From: Herbiconiux ginsengi
Lineage (GTDB): Bacteria; Actinomycetota; Actinomycetes; Actinomycetales; Microbacteriaceae
Reading direction: 5' to 3'
DNA: 64,000 nt
Assembly (NCBI RefSeq): GCF_900107435.1
Contig: NZ_FNPZ01000008.1
Location: forward strand, 1-64,000
Position 1 is the first letter of the stretch. Every line of letters begins with the position of its first letter. The position numbers and the translations under genes are program-made. The notes beneath the pieces were generated by a model. It saw only the letters and a list, made by a program, of their open reading frames with translations, was not told the DNA's origin and made no database searches. Below are positions 9,472 through 18,323 of the stretch, piece by piece.

Positions 9472-10356
9472 ATGGCGCACGACCTGTATGGCCGCGGTCT
9501 GACCGAAGAAGTCATCGGGAGCTTCGCGGGAACGCCCGACGCCCGGCTCAAGGAGATCCTCGAGTCGCTCACCAGGCACCTGCACGACTTCATCACCGAG
9601 ATCCATCCTTCGATCGAGGAATGGGAGCTCGGCATCGACTTCCTGACCCGAACCGGGCAGACCAGCACGGCGGTGCGGCAGGAGTTCATCCTGCTCTCCG
9701 ACGTGCTGGGGGTGTCCATGCTGGTCGAGACCCTGAACGGGTCGGAGACTCCGGAGGCGACCGCGTCGACAGTGCTCGGGCCGTTCCATCTGGTGGAATC
9801 CCCGGTCCGGCGGTCGGGCGATGAGATCTCCCCGCAGAGCGCTGGGGAGGCGTGTGTGGTGGAGATCCGAGTCAGATCCGTCGACGGATCGGTGGTGGGG
9901 GGCGCCACCGTCGACGTCTGGCAGGCCGACGCCGACGGGTTCTACGACGTCCAGGTTCCCGAGTCTCAGTCGGTGGGGAACGGCCGGGGACTGTTCGAAA
10001 CCGATCGGGAAGGGCGGCTCTGGTTCACCACCATCGTGCCCGCCCACTATCCGATCCCGACCGACGGACCGGTGGGAGAACTCCTCGGGGCGACGCATCG
10101 CCACCCCTACCGGCCGGCGCATATCCACGTTCTCGTGTCTGCGCCCGGCTTCGAGACGCTCACCACCCATGTGTTCGTCGCGGGCAGCAGCTACATCGAC
10201 TCCGACGCGGTGTTCGCGGTCAAACGCGACCTGATCGAAGAGTTCGCGGTGGTCGACGACCCCGCCCTCGCCGAAGCGTTCGGTGTGCGGTCGCCATTCC
10301 GGCACGCCGTCTTCGACGTCGTCGTCGAGCCCGCGGAAGGGGTGGCACATGCGTGA
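9472..10356 (+). CDS. Intradiol ring-cleavage dioxygenase (hydroxyquinol 1,2-dioxygenase-like)
   Basis: 294-aa non-haem Fe(III) dioxygenase that splits a catechol or hydroxyquinol between its two hydroxyls; with hydroxyquinol the product is maleylacetate. The N-terminal helical dimerisation domain (TPDARLKEILESLTRHLHDF) and the catalytic part with VDVWQADADGFYDVQ, then AHYPIPTDGPVG and RHPYRPAHIHVLVSAPGF are typical: Fe is held by two Tyr and the two His of HIH. ATG 9472 has GAGGGAG upstream; the longer open frame to 8698 only runs into the permease gene. The next gene, maleylacetate reductase, makes hydroxyquinol rather than catechol the preferred substrate. Chlorocatechol-type activity is the main alternative. 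Confidence 0.9.
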   Translation: MAHDLYGRGLTEEVIGSFAGTPDARLKEILESLTRHLHDFITEIHPSIEEWELGIDFLTRTGQTSTAVRQEFILLSDVLGVSMLVETLNGSETPEATASTVLGPFHLVESPVRRSGDEISPQSAGEACVVEIRVRSVDGSVVGGATVDVWQADADGFYDVQVPESQSVGNGRGLFETDREGRLWFTTIVPAHYPIPTDGPVGELLGATHRHPYRPAHIHVLVSAPGFETLTTHVFVAGSSYIDSDAVFAVKRDLIEEFAVVDDPALAEAFGVRSPFRHAVFDVVVEPAEGVAHA

Positions 10357-11422
10357 CTTCTTCTACGAGGCCCTGCCGATGCGGGTTCGATTCGCGGCCG
10401 GCAGCCGCTTCGCCGCAGCGGAGGAGATCCGGGCGCTCGGACTGCAGAAGGTGATCGTGCTGTCCACCGAGTTCCAGGCGCCGTTGGCCGCGGAGATCTC
10501 CGATTCACTGGGGGAACTCAGTGTGGGGGTCTTCGATCAGGCCGAGATGCACGTGCCGGTCGAGACGGCGCGAGCGGTGCAGGAGCTGGCGCAGCGTCTG
10601 GGCGCCGACGGCTGTGTGGCGGTCGGCGGAGGATCGACGACAGGTCTCGGCAAGGCCCTTGCGTTGGAGTTCGGGATGCCGATCATCGCCGTGCCGACCA
10701 CCTTCGCCGGATCGGAGATGACGCCGATCTGGGGTCTGACGGAGAACGGCCGCAAGAAGACCGGACGCGATCGGGCCGTGCTGCCCAAGAGCGTTCTCTA
10801 CGACCCGGAACTGCTGCTGAGTCTTCCACTCGGTCTCTGCGTCACCAGCGGTTTCAATGCCATCGCACACGCTGTGGAAGGGCTGTACGCCCCCGACGCC
10901 TCACCGATCATCTCGCTCATCGCCGCCGAGGGCGTGGGTGCCCTCGCTTCGGCTCTCCCGGCGATCGCCGCCGATCCCGGAGGCATCGGCCCGCGATCGG
11001 AGGCCCTGTACGGCGCGTGGTTGTGCGGCGTGACTCTGGGCGCCACCACGATGTCGCTGCACCACAAGCTCTGCCATGTGCTGGGCGGCACCCTCGATCT
11101 CCCGCATGCCGAAACCCACACCGTCGTGCTCCCACACGTGATGAGATTCAACCTCCCGGCGGCGCCTGACGCCGAACGAATCCTGCGCGACCGGCTGGCG
11201 ACCGACGACCCCGCCGCCGAGGTCCAGCGCCTCAGCCGGTCCCTCGGCGCTCCCGTCGGCCTCGCACAGCTCGGGATGGACCTGAAGGACGTCGAGCTGG
11301 TGGTGGAACTCGCGATGAAGGAGTCCTACGCCAATCCGCGGCCCGTCACGGCGGAGGATGTTCGCCGCATCGTCCACGGTGCCTGGCTCGGCGTGGAGGT
11401 CTCGCCGGTGGCGCGCAGCTGA
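10349..11422 (+). CDS. Maleylacetate reductase
   Basis: 357-aa iron-type alcohol dehydrogenase family enzyme reducing maleylacetate to 3-oxoadipate with NAD(P)H. Motifs: GGGSTTGLGKALAL for nucleotide binding, PTTFAGSEMTPIWGLTE diagnostic of the maleylacetate reductase group, and the His cluster HHKLCHVLGG with HAETHTVVLPH. ATG 10349 overlaps the dioxygenase end by 8 bases. It completes a lower pathway hydroxyquinol -> maleylacetate -> 3-oxoadipate. The subsequent CoA transferase and thiolase are not in the window. Confidence 0.93.
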   Translation: MRDFFYEALPMRVRFAAGSRFAAAEEIRALGLQKVIVLSTEFQAPLAAEISDSLGELSVGVFDQAEMHVPVETARAVQELAQRLGADGCVAVGGGSTTGLGKALALEFGMPIIAVPTTFAGSEMTPIWGLTENGRKKTGRDRAVLPKSVLYDPELLLSLPLGLCVTSGFNAIAHAVEGLYAPDASPIISLIAAEGVGALASALPAIAADPGGIGPRSEALYGAWLCGVTLGATTMSLHHKLCHVLGGTLDLPHAETHTVVLPHVMRFNLPAAPDAERILRDRLATDDPAAEVQRLSRSLGAPVGLAQLGMDLKDVELVVELAMKESYANPRPVTAEDVRRIVHGAWLGVEVSPVARS

Positions 11423-11425
11423 CGC

Positions 11426-12239
11426 TCACCGCAGCACGGCGACCTGCGAGTGACGGAGCAGGTCCTCGTCCAACCGCACGCCGAGACCCGGGCCGGTCGG
11501 CGCCGATACGAGGCCTTGGTCGATGGCCCACGGCTCGGCGAGCCCCCAGTTGAAAGAGTCGAGCGTGTACCGCCCGGGTGCGTCGGCCGACAGGATCTCC
11601 ACCCGTCCGGCCTTCAGCGCGACGTCGCCGCGGAGTGCATCCGTGGCGCGCCCGGTGATCCACGGTGCGTAGGCGCGGAGGTCGATCGGTGACAGCCCGG
11701 TGGCGATGATCGGCAGTCGTGCCTTCTCGCAGAGCTTCGAATACGCGTAGAGATCGTGGGCGTTCAAGGGATCTTCCAGCCAGAGGAACCCGAGTTCGTG
11801 CACGGCGTCGGACACCCTCAACGCATCGGCGAAGCTGTAGGCGCCATGGGGATCGAGCATCAGGTCCATCGAATCGCCCACCGCCTCGCGAACCCGTCGC
11901 GCGAGTTCGATGCCGCGATCAGTGTCGTTGTAGTACCACGACGCGAAACCGGACTTCACCTGGGTGTGGTGGGTGCCGAGCAGACGATGGATCGGCAGCC
12001 CCGCTACCTTGCCTGCGATGTCCCAGAGAGCCACGTCGACAGCTCCGACGGCCTGCGGGTCGGCGAACCGGGTTGCGGCCGAGGAGCCCGGGATCGAGCA
12101 AGTTGGCGACCTGCGGGCCCGGAGTTCCTCCCCGGCCGATCAGTGAGCCGAACAACGATTCCCCAACGAGCCCGTCATCGGAGCGGATGCGCACCCTGCC
12201 CAGCACGGCCGGCCCAACCGCGGCTCGACGTATCTTCAT
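11426..12239 (-). pseudogene. Decayed mandelate racemase/muconate-lactonizing (enolase superfamily) gene
   Basis: The start is intact: ATG at 12237-12239 with GGAAGGAC upstream, then MKIRR and, after an apparent loss of N-terminal residues, the capping-domain piece VRIRSDDGLVGES. Near 12075-12090 the frame shifts; the other frame continues with AVGAVDVALWDIAGKVAGLP and the barrel to DALRGDVALKAG. There the text jumps to RVEILSADAPGRYTLDSFN, so roughly 45 residues of the usual barrel (the IAHL...HLGGN part) seem deleted near 11600-11610. The C-terminus GLVSAPTGPGLGVRLDEDLL is intact. Family members are about 370-400 aa; this would be about 270. With three lesions the gene is dead. It probably once made a sugar-acid dehydratase or racemase. 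Confidence 0.85.
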
Positions 12240-12366
12240 GAGGTCCTTCCCCGCCGGTCCGCCAGTGGATCGGAGTGCTGCGAAGATTCTGTTGGATACA
12301 CCGGCGCTCCGACCTCTACCTCGAGGCCTCGATCTGGTCACCGAGGAGAATCGCGCGCCTGCCTAG

Positions 12367-12605
12367 GTCATCGTCAACGACTACGGCGGCCACTACCTAG
12401 TCGTGGGGCCCGCACCAAAGCCCATCGAAGGCACGTGGGATTCGTCCGGATTCGTGGTCATCGAGTTTCCCGACGTGGATCGGATCCGGCAGGGTACGAC
12501 TCTGCCGAGTACCGGCGGGCCCGTCAGATCCGAACGGACAAGGCGCGGGTGAGCATGCTGTTCGTCGAGGGCGCATCGCCTGAGGCCTTGACCCGCACGG
12601 CCTAG
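12367..12605 (+). pseudogene. DUF1330 protein remnant with frameshift
   Basis: Starting just after a TAG at 12364, frame one reads DYGGHYLVVGPAPKPIEG and VVIEFPDVD, typical of the small DUF1330 (dimeric ferredoxin-like) proteins. Near 12490-12500 the reading shifts by one frame to YDSAEYRRARQIRTDKARVS and MLFVEG, the normal end of this family, stopping at 12603-12605. Frame one itself stops at 12550. The N-terminal 20-30 residues are missing. It lies in the same decayed interval as the enolase and transposase fragments. Confidence 0.75.
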
Positions 12606-12612
12606 CCGCGCG

Positions 12613-13407
12613 GTGGCCGGAGGGGGCTGCCGCGATCCCCACTCCGCACGTCATGAGGCGCGCCGTCCGACTCTCCGGGTGCGTGACAGCGAACGCCTCA
12701 GCCGTGACGGGATCGCGGCCCAAGCGGGCGTCGCACCCCGCACGGTCTCCCGAATCCTGGCCCGTAACGCCCGCCCCCACCTCTCCGCGCTGGACCCCAT
12801 CACAGGTCAGCTGATCCGCGCATCCAAGACCACAACAATCCGATACGAGCGAGACTTTCCGGGCGAGCTGGTCCATATGGACGTGAAGAAACTCGGTCGC
12901 ATCCCCGACGGCGGAGGGTGGAAAGCCCATGGCCGCGCGAGCGGATCCATCCAGCGCGACCGGAACACCGTCGTGGGCTTCGACTACGTCCACTCCCTGA
13001 TCGATGACCACTCCCGGCTTGCCTACTCCGAGGTCCTCACGGACGAGAAGGGCGTCACCTGCGCTGCGTTTCTGGCCCGCGGCATCGCCTACTTCGCCGC
13101 TCACGGGATCACCATCCACCGGCTGATCACGGACAACGCCTGGGCATACCGGCACTCACTCCGAGATGTCTGCGCCGACCATGGCATCCGCCAGAAATTC
13201 ATCAAACCCCACTGCCCCTGGCAGAACGGAAAAGTCGAACGCCTGAACCGGACCCTCGCGACCGAGTGGGCCTACCGCCGGCCTTACACCAGCAACACCG
13301 ACCGCACCGCTGCCCTAGCGCCCTGGCTCGAGCACTACAACAATGAACGACACCACTCAGCTCCCGGAGGCAAACCCCCAATCAGCCGACTGACACCAAC
13401 CTCATGA
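12613..13407 (+). pseudogene. IS481-family transposase, N-terminally truncated
   Basis: The segment encodes the DDE integrase core of an IS481-type transposase: first Asp in ELVHMDVKKLGRIPDGG, second in RLITDNAWAYRHS, Glu in NGKVERLNRTLATEWAYRR, and the family C-terminus HYNNERHHSAPGGKPP. Only about 40 residues precede the core (RDGIAAQAGVAPRTVSRILA), so roughly the first 60-80 residues with the DNA-binding helices are lost, and no start codon with a ribosome site is seen. I could not identify paired terminal inverted repeats. It is best read as an inactive insertion remnant; it marks past rearrangement of this interval. Confidence 0.85.
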
Positions 13408-13476
13408 CCGGGTACATCTAGTCGCTGCCAGCTGGTGTCGATCGCCATCGCCCCGAAGAGGGAGTTGCCGTTGAGC

Positions 13477-14493
13477 TCAGCGCGGGGCCGTGGTGGATCC
13501 GCGCTGTAGCAGGTGGGGGTTGAGAGAGATCGTCGCCATGGACTCGCTGTCGATCGCCGCGAGCAGCCGCTCCGCAGCCCGCCGGCCCGCGAGCCGCGTC
13601 GGCACCGCGATCGTCGTCAGCGGCGGCACCAGGTACGGGGCTGCCGAGGGGTCGCCGTAGCCGATGATGGACACGTCGTCGGGCACCCGCAGACCTGCCA
13701 TACGCGCGGCTCCGTAGCAACCGGCGGCCGCTCCGCCGTCGGTCACGAAGATGGCTGTGGGGCGATGGGGCCGGGTCAGTAAGCCCTGACATGCTTCGGG
13801 GGCCGACGACGGCCGCTTCGGGATGAACGTGGCGTACATCGGGGTGACGTCGCTCGGTAGGCGCTCGACTGCCGCCGCGAACGCCTCCCGGAAGCGCTGT
13901 CCGAGCGGGGTCGACGGCGGCTCGGCCAGCAGTGCCAGCCTGCGGTGGCCCAGCCGATGCAGGTGTTCGACAGCTCGCGCGACGCCGTGCGATTGATCGA
14001 CGACCACGTCGAGACCCTGCTCGTGCTCGAAGCCAACGGTGACCACCGGGTGCACGAACGACGTGCGGTCGACGGCGCGCGCGTCCGAGACGAGCACGAT
14101 CGACCCGTCGAGCAGACCGTTCGATGCACGGAGGAGACGGCTGTCGTCGCCGAAGTTCACGACCAGAGCCACCCCGCCCCTCCAGAGGCGGTCCTCGACC
14201 CCCTCGATGAAGTCGGTGATCTGCTCGCGGAGGGCGCGCGGTACGGAGAGGCTCACGATGTTCGAGCGCTGTCTCCGCAGCCCCTGGGCGAGTGTGTTGG
14301 GGCGATACCGCAGGGCATCGGCAGCATCGACCACGCGACGCACCGTCTCGGGCGTGAGCAGATGCCGTCGCTCTGGATCGAGGGCCCGCGACACCGTCGC
14401 CCGGTCGACATGCGCTAGCAGAGCAACATCCCGCTGGGTCGCGGTGCGCTCGGCAGCGGGGGAGTCGGATGCGCGTCCGCTGCTCTCGCTCAT
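13477..14493 (-). CDS. LacI-family transcriptional regulator
   Basis: 338-aa repressor-type regulator. The N-terminal helix-turn-helix reads TQRDVALLAHVDRATVSRAL with the hinge-region YRPNTLAQGLRRQRSN; then a periplasmic-binding-like effector domain (ITDFIEGVEDRLWRGG ... GYGDPSAAPYLVPPLTTIAVP). I start at the ATG at 14491-14493 because GAGAGGA lies 7 nt upstream on the minus strand; an upstream start at 14520 lacks this support. It diverges from the importer operon at 14646 and is the obvious candidate to bind the tandem palindromes at 14567-14598. Effector unknown. Confidence 0.88.
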   Translation of the reverse strand: MSESSGRASDSPAAERTATQRDVALLAHVDRATVSRALDPERRHLLTPETVRRVVDAADALRYRPNTLAQGLRRQRSNIVSLSVPRALREQITDFIEGVEDRLWRGGVALVVNFGDDSRLLRASNGLLDGSIVLVSDARAVDRTSFVHPVVTVGFEHEQGLDVVVDQSHGVARAVEHLHRLGHRRLALLAEPPSTPLGQRFREAFAAAVERLPSDVTPMYATFIPKRPSSAPEACQGLLTRPHRPTAIFVTDGGAAAGCYGAARMAGLRVPDDVSIIGYGDPSAAPYLVPPLTTIAVPTRLAGRRAAERLLAAIDSESMATISLNPHLLQRGSTTAPR

Positions 14494-14536
14494 CTGCTCA
14501 TCCTCTCCCGGATCGCGCACGGATTACGAATACGGC

Positions 14537-14566
14537 TTGACATCGCGGCCGGCCATCATCATTATT
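14537..14566 (+). promoter_or_regulatory. Promoter of the Liv-type importer operon
   Basis: A consensus -35 TTGACA is at 14537-14542; with a 17-nt spacer the -10 is CATTAT at 14560-14565 (or ATTATT one base on). AT-rich bases here stand out from the GC-rich surroundings. It reads towards the ABC gene starting at 14646. Confidence 0.6.
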
Positions 14567-14598
14567 GTGCACACGAGTGCACGTGCACACGAGTGCAG
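14567..14598. promoter_or_regulatory. Two tandem 16-bp palindromic operators
   Basis: The block GTGCACACGAGTGCAC (14567-14582) is followed without a gap by GTGCACACGAGTGCAG (14583-14598). Each unit has GTGCAC half-sites around a 4-bp centre ACGA. They start immediately after the -10 region, where bound repressor would block initiation. The divergent LacI regulator is the likely binder. Confidence 0.65.
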
Positions 14599-14645
14599 GG
14601 TTCGTGCAGAGAGCAGTCAGGCACGACGGGCGAGAGGCGATATCA

Positions 14646-16151
14646 ATGGAGACGAAGCAGCATTCGGGCACGCGGGGTGCCGCAGCTGCGCCGCGAACTT
14701 CTCTCATCCACGCGGCCGGCGTCACGAAGACCTTCGGTGGCGTGAAGGCCGTCTCGGGCATCGACCTCGACGTGCACGAGGGCGAGGTGGTGGGCATCAT
14801 GGGCCCGAACGGCGCCGGCAAGTCGACCTTCCTGTCCCTGCTCGCGGGTGCCCAGCGCCCGACCAGCGGCGAATTGGTGGTGGCGGGGCGCAGCATGAGA
14901 TCGGCCGATCGGGCCGCGATGGCACGACTCGGGGTCGGCCTCGCACACCAGATTCCCAAGCCGTTCCGCAGGCTCACCGTTCGCGAGAACGTGCGCGTCG
15001 CCGCCCAGACCGCACCGCGCGCACGGCGACGTGACCTCGTCGAGAAGGCACTCGAGATGAGCGGGATGGCGGCGAAGGCCGACAACCCCGCGGGCGAGCT
15101 CGGGCTGCTAGAGATGAAGCGACTCGAACTGGCCAGGGTGCTGGCGCTCGATCCGAAACTGGTGCTTCTCGACGAGGTGGCGGCGGGCCTCAACACCCGC
15201 GACCTCGACGAGCTGATCGCCCTGGTCGCGCTGATCCGTGACGAGGGTCGCACCCTCGTGATCGTCGAGCACGTGCAGGAGGTGTTCCATCAGCTGGCCG
15301 AGCGCATCGTCGTGCTTGAGTGGGGGCAGAAACTCACCGAGGGATCGCCGGCCGAGGTGGCGGCCGATCCGCGGGTTGTCGAGATCTACCTCGGGGAGAG
15401 CAGCGCCGCCGACGGGCCTGCGCGACGCGCGCCGAGGCCCGCCGGGGGCCCGGCCCGACTCACCGCGACCGGGCTCACAGCGGGTTACGGGCAGGCGACG
15501 GTGCTGCACGACGTCGACCTCGAGCTGCACGCCGGACAAGTGCTGGCGGTGCTCGGCGCCAACGGCGCCGGCAAGTCGACCCTCGCGAAGTCGCTCGCGG
15601 GCATGATCCCGATCCGATCCGGTACGGTGTCGCTCGACGGCGCCCCGATCGACCAGCTCAGCTCCTTCCAGCGCGTACGGAAGGGTCTCGCCCTCGTTCC
15701 CGAGGGCCGTCGGCTCTTCGCCGATCTGACCGTGCGCGAGAACCTCGAGCTCGGCGTCGGGGCGCGATCGACTCACCAGTCGCTCGACCGGATCCATGAA
15801 CTCTTCCCGAAACTCACCGAGCTGTCCGGCCGAGCTGCGGGCGCGCTGTCCGGTGGGGAACAGCAGATGGTCGCCATCGGTCGCGCCCTGGCCTCCGAGC
15901 CGAAGGTCATCGTGTTCGACGAGCTCTCGCTGGGGCTTGCTCCTGTCGTCGTCGACCGTCTGCTCGAGGCCGTCGACGAGATCGCCGCCTGGGGAACGGC
16001 GGTCGTCCTGATCGAGCAGAACGTGCACCGCGCCCTCGCGCTGGCCGACGAGGCGCTCGTCCTCCGGCAGGGTCGAGTGGTCTTCCGCGGCGACCCCGCC
16101 GCATTCTCCGACGAAGCCCTACGCCTGGCCTACCTCGGCACCGATCTCTGA
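14646..16151 (+). CDS. Branched-chain-type ABC importer ATPase, LivG-LivF fusion
   Basis: 501-aa protein carrying two ATPase domains that are usually two proteins, LivG and LivF. Domain 1 (about 15-240): Walker A GPNGAGKST, QIPKPFRRLTVRENV, but the signature is degenerate (LGLLEMKRLELAR, no GG) and Walker B ends LLDEVAAGLN. Domain 2 (about 265-495): GANGAGKST, canonical LSGGEQQMVAIGRAL, VFDELSLGLAP. ATG 14646 has GAGAGG upstream. It drives uptake through LivH/LivM encoded downstream. The fusion gives an obligate heterodimer-like ATPase with one consensus and one degenerate site. Substrate is likely a carboxylic or aromatic acid judging from the enzymes downstream; this is inference. Confidence 0.9.
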   Translation: METKQHSGTRGAAAAPRTSLIHAAGVTKTFGGVKAVSGIDLDVHEGEVVGIMGPNGAGKSTFLSLLAGAQRPTSGELVVAGRSMRSADRAAMARLGVGLAHQIPKPFRRLTVRENVRVAAQTAPRARRRDLVEKALEMSGMAAKADNPAGELGLLEMKRLELARVLALDPKLVLLDEVAAGLNTRDLDELIALVALIRDEGRTLVIVEHVQEVFHQLAERIVVLEWGQKLTEGSPAEVAADPRVVEIYLGESSAADGPARRAPRPAGGPARLTATGLTAGYGQATVLHDVDLELHAGQVLAVLGANGAGKSTLAKSLAGMIPIRSGTVSLDGAPIDQLSSFQRVRKGLALVPEGRRLFADLTVRENLELGVGARSTHQSLDRIHELFPKLTELSGRAAGALSGGEQQMVAIGRALASEPKVIVFDELSLGLAPVVVDRLLEAVDEIAAWGTAVVLIEQNVHRALALADEALVLRQGRVVFRGDPAAFSDEALRLAYLGTDL

Positions 16152-16213
16152 ACCAGCCGCCCGACCCGAACCACCCGCACCGAGCATCCATGAAGCGACG
16201 AAGGAGTCCGCAG

Positions 16214-17449
16214 ATGAAATTCACCACCAGTAGGCTCGCGATGACGACGGCCGTCGTCATGACCGCGAGTGTCGTTCTCGCCGGTTGCGCCTCCAGCGGA
16301 GGAGGCGGACAAGAAGGAGGGGGGGACCCAGTGAAGATCGGAGCGAGCCTTCCTCTCACCGGTCCTCTCCAGGCCTTCGGAACCTCACTCCAGACCGGCT
16401 ACCAGAAGGCCGTCGACGAGGTGAACGATGCCGGAGGCCTCGACGTCGACGGCACGAAGCGCCCGGTGCAACTCGTGGTTCAGGACAACGCGTCGACAGG
16501 CGACACGGCCGGTTCCCAGGCGCGCGACCTCATCCTGGACGACGAGGTCGTGGCGCTGCTCGGTCCAGCCACCCCGCCGCTCAGCATCCCGGTGTCGTCG
16601 GCGGCGGAACAGGCGGGCATTCCCGCTCTGTTCACCATCACACCGCTCGAAGCCTGGAAGGGCGGCAATCCCGATGGCTGGAAGTGGGCCTGGGACGTCT
16701 TCTTCGACGAGGACCAGATGACGGACACGCAGTTCCAGACGGCCGACCTGGTCGAGACCAACAAGAAGGTGGCGCTCTTCACCGATCAGGAGGAGGACGG
16801 CATCGTCATGGGCGGACTCTGGGCCGAGAAGGCCGCGGAGTTCGGCTACGACCTCGTGTACCAGGCTCAGTTTCCGGTGGGCAACACCAACTTCTCCAGC
16901 CAGGTCGCCGAGGCGAAGGCGGCCGATGCGGACATCATCATCTCCCAGGTCATCCCACCCGACGGCATCGCGCTGTTGAAGGAGTTCAAGGCGCAGAGCT
17001 ACGACCCCGAGCTGTTCTTCCTCGAGAAGGCCGGCAACACGGGTGGCTACCCGGAGCTCAGCGGGGGGCTTGCCGATGGCACGCTCGCCGCGAACTGGTT
17101 CGCCGAAGGAATGGGGCTCGACCGCGAGGGCGAGTTCATCGACGAGTTCTCGGGCGAGCTGGGAGGAGTGAACTCCGACCTCGGAACCATCGTCTACGGC
17201 TACTCGATCGCCAAGGTGCTGCTCGATGCCATCACCGCAGCGGGCAGCACCGATCCCGGCGCCATCAACCAGGCCATCGGCGCGACCGACGCCACCTACC
17301 CTGCGGGGCACATCGCTTTCGGCGACGACAACGCTGCGGCCACGATCGCCGTGCAGACCCAATGGGTCGGCAACGACGCGGTGATGGTTCTCGATGCTGA
17401 CGGCAAGGCCGCGGCCGACGTGGTCGTGCCGACGCCCGGGCTCGAATAA
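16214..17449 (+). CDS. ABC importer substrate-binding lipoprotein (LivJ/LivK type)
   Basis: 411-aa exported receptor. It has a signal peptide ending in the lipobox LAGC followed by a Ser/Gly-rich tether, then a type I binding-protein fold beginning VKIGASLPLTGPLQAFGTS, as in branched-chain amino acid and aromatic acid receptors (LPLTG ... VQLVVQDNAS ... LGPATPP). ATG 16214 has AAGGAG at 16201-16206 upstream; the in-frame ATG at 16190 precedes that site. It lies between the fused ATPase and the LivH-like permease. Confidence 0.9.
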   Translation: MKFTTSRLAMTTAVVMTASVVLAGCASSGGGGQEGGGDPVKIGASLPLTGPLQAFGTSLQTGYQKAVDEVNDAGGLDVDGTKRPVQLVVQDNASTGDTAGSQARDLILDDEVVALLGPATPPLSIPVSSAAEQAGIPALFTITPLEAWKGGNPDGWKWAWDVFFDEDQMTDTQFQTADLVETNKKVALFTDQEEDGIVMGGLWAEKAAEFGYDLVYQAQFPVGNTNFSSQVAEAKAADADIIISQVIPPDGIALLKEFKAQSYDPELFFLEKAGNTGGYPELSGGLADGTLAANWFAEGMGLDREGEFIDEFSGELGGVNSDLGTIVYGYSIAKVLLDAITAAGSTDPGAINQAIGATDATYPAGHIAFGDDNAAATIAVQTQWVGNDAVMVLDADGKAAADVVVPTPGLE

Positions 17450-17465
17450 TCCTGCAGCCGATACC

Positions 17466-18323
17466 GTGCAACTCATCATCGACGGCCTCCTGACCGGAGG
17501 CCTCTACGCGGCGACGGCGCTGGGTCTCTCCCTGGTGTTCGGCACCCTCCGCATGGTCAACCTGGCGCACGGCGAGCTGCTCATGGTGGGGGCCTACCTC
17601 ACCTCCGTGCTGGTCGTCGCGCTGGGAGCGGACCCGCTGCTCCTTGCGATTCCCGCGGCGATCGTGCTCGGGGCGCTCGCCTACCCTGTGCAGCGGTTCG
17701 TGCTCACCCCGATCATGGCCAGAAACGCGGATGCGCCGGTGACCGCCACCTTCGGCATCAGCGTCGCGGTGCAGAGCGTGCTGCTCCTGCTGTTCACCTC
17801 CAACCCCCGATCGCTGCCGGCTCCGTATGCGACGGCAAGCGTCGAGGTCTTCGGAGTGACGGTGCGCGTCGCTCTGCTGATCGCCACGGCCATCGGTGTC
17901 GCGCTCGTGATCGGCTTGCATCTGCTCCTCACACGAACCGGATTCGGCAACCGCGTGCGCGCTGCAGCGGGCGATTCGGTGGCCGCCGGTCTGGTCGGCA
18001 TCGACGTCAACCGCACCTTCGCGATGGTCTTCGCCATCGCGGCCGCCGTGGCGGCCATCGGTGGTTCCCTCATCGCGGTGACCTACTCGGTCTCGCCCAG
18101 CGGTGGCACCTCCTGGCTCGTCATCGCGTTCACCGTGGTCGTGATCGGCGGTCTCGGGAGCATCCGGGGAACCCTCGCGGGCGCCCTCATCCTCGGTGTC
18201 GTGCAGACGGTCGGCGTCGCGTTCGTTGGCGCGCAGTATCGCGACATCATCGTGTTCGGGCTGCTCGTCGTCATCCTGCTCATCCGGCCCCAGGGTCTCT
18301 TCACGAAAGCGCAGCGCGTATGA
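17466..18323 (+). CDS. Branched-chain-type ABC permease (LivH-like)
   Basis: 285-aa membrane protein with about eight hydrophobic segments. Typical LivH text is TGGLYAATALGLSLVFGTLRMVNLAHGELLM at the N-terminus (cited in part) and GNRVRAAAGDSVAAGLVGID in the coupling loop. I chose GTG 17466, 16 nt after the SBP gene, since the family starts just before the first membrane helix; the ribosome site there is weak, so coupling to the SBP gene is possible. It overlaps LivM by four bases. Confidence 0.9.
   Translation: MQLIIDGLLTGGLYAATALGLSLVFGTLRMVNLAHGELLMVGAYLTSVLVVALGADPLLLAIPAAIVLGALAYPVQRFVLTPIMARNADAPVTATFGISVAVQSVLLLLFTSNPRSLPAPYATASVEVFGVTVRVALLIATAIGVALVIGLHLLLTRTGFGNRVRAAAGDSVAAGLVGIDVNRTFAMVFAIAAAVAAIGGSLIAVTYSVSPSGGTSWLVIAFTVVVIGGLGSIRGTLAGALILGVVQTVGVAFVGAQYRDIIVFGLLVVILLIRPQGLFTKAQRV

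Noticed and set aside
13408-13476. Possible IS481 right end (GACCGGGTACATCTAG) or a further gene fragment
   Set aside because: No matching inverted copy was found at the left side and no family could be named for the minus-strand text.
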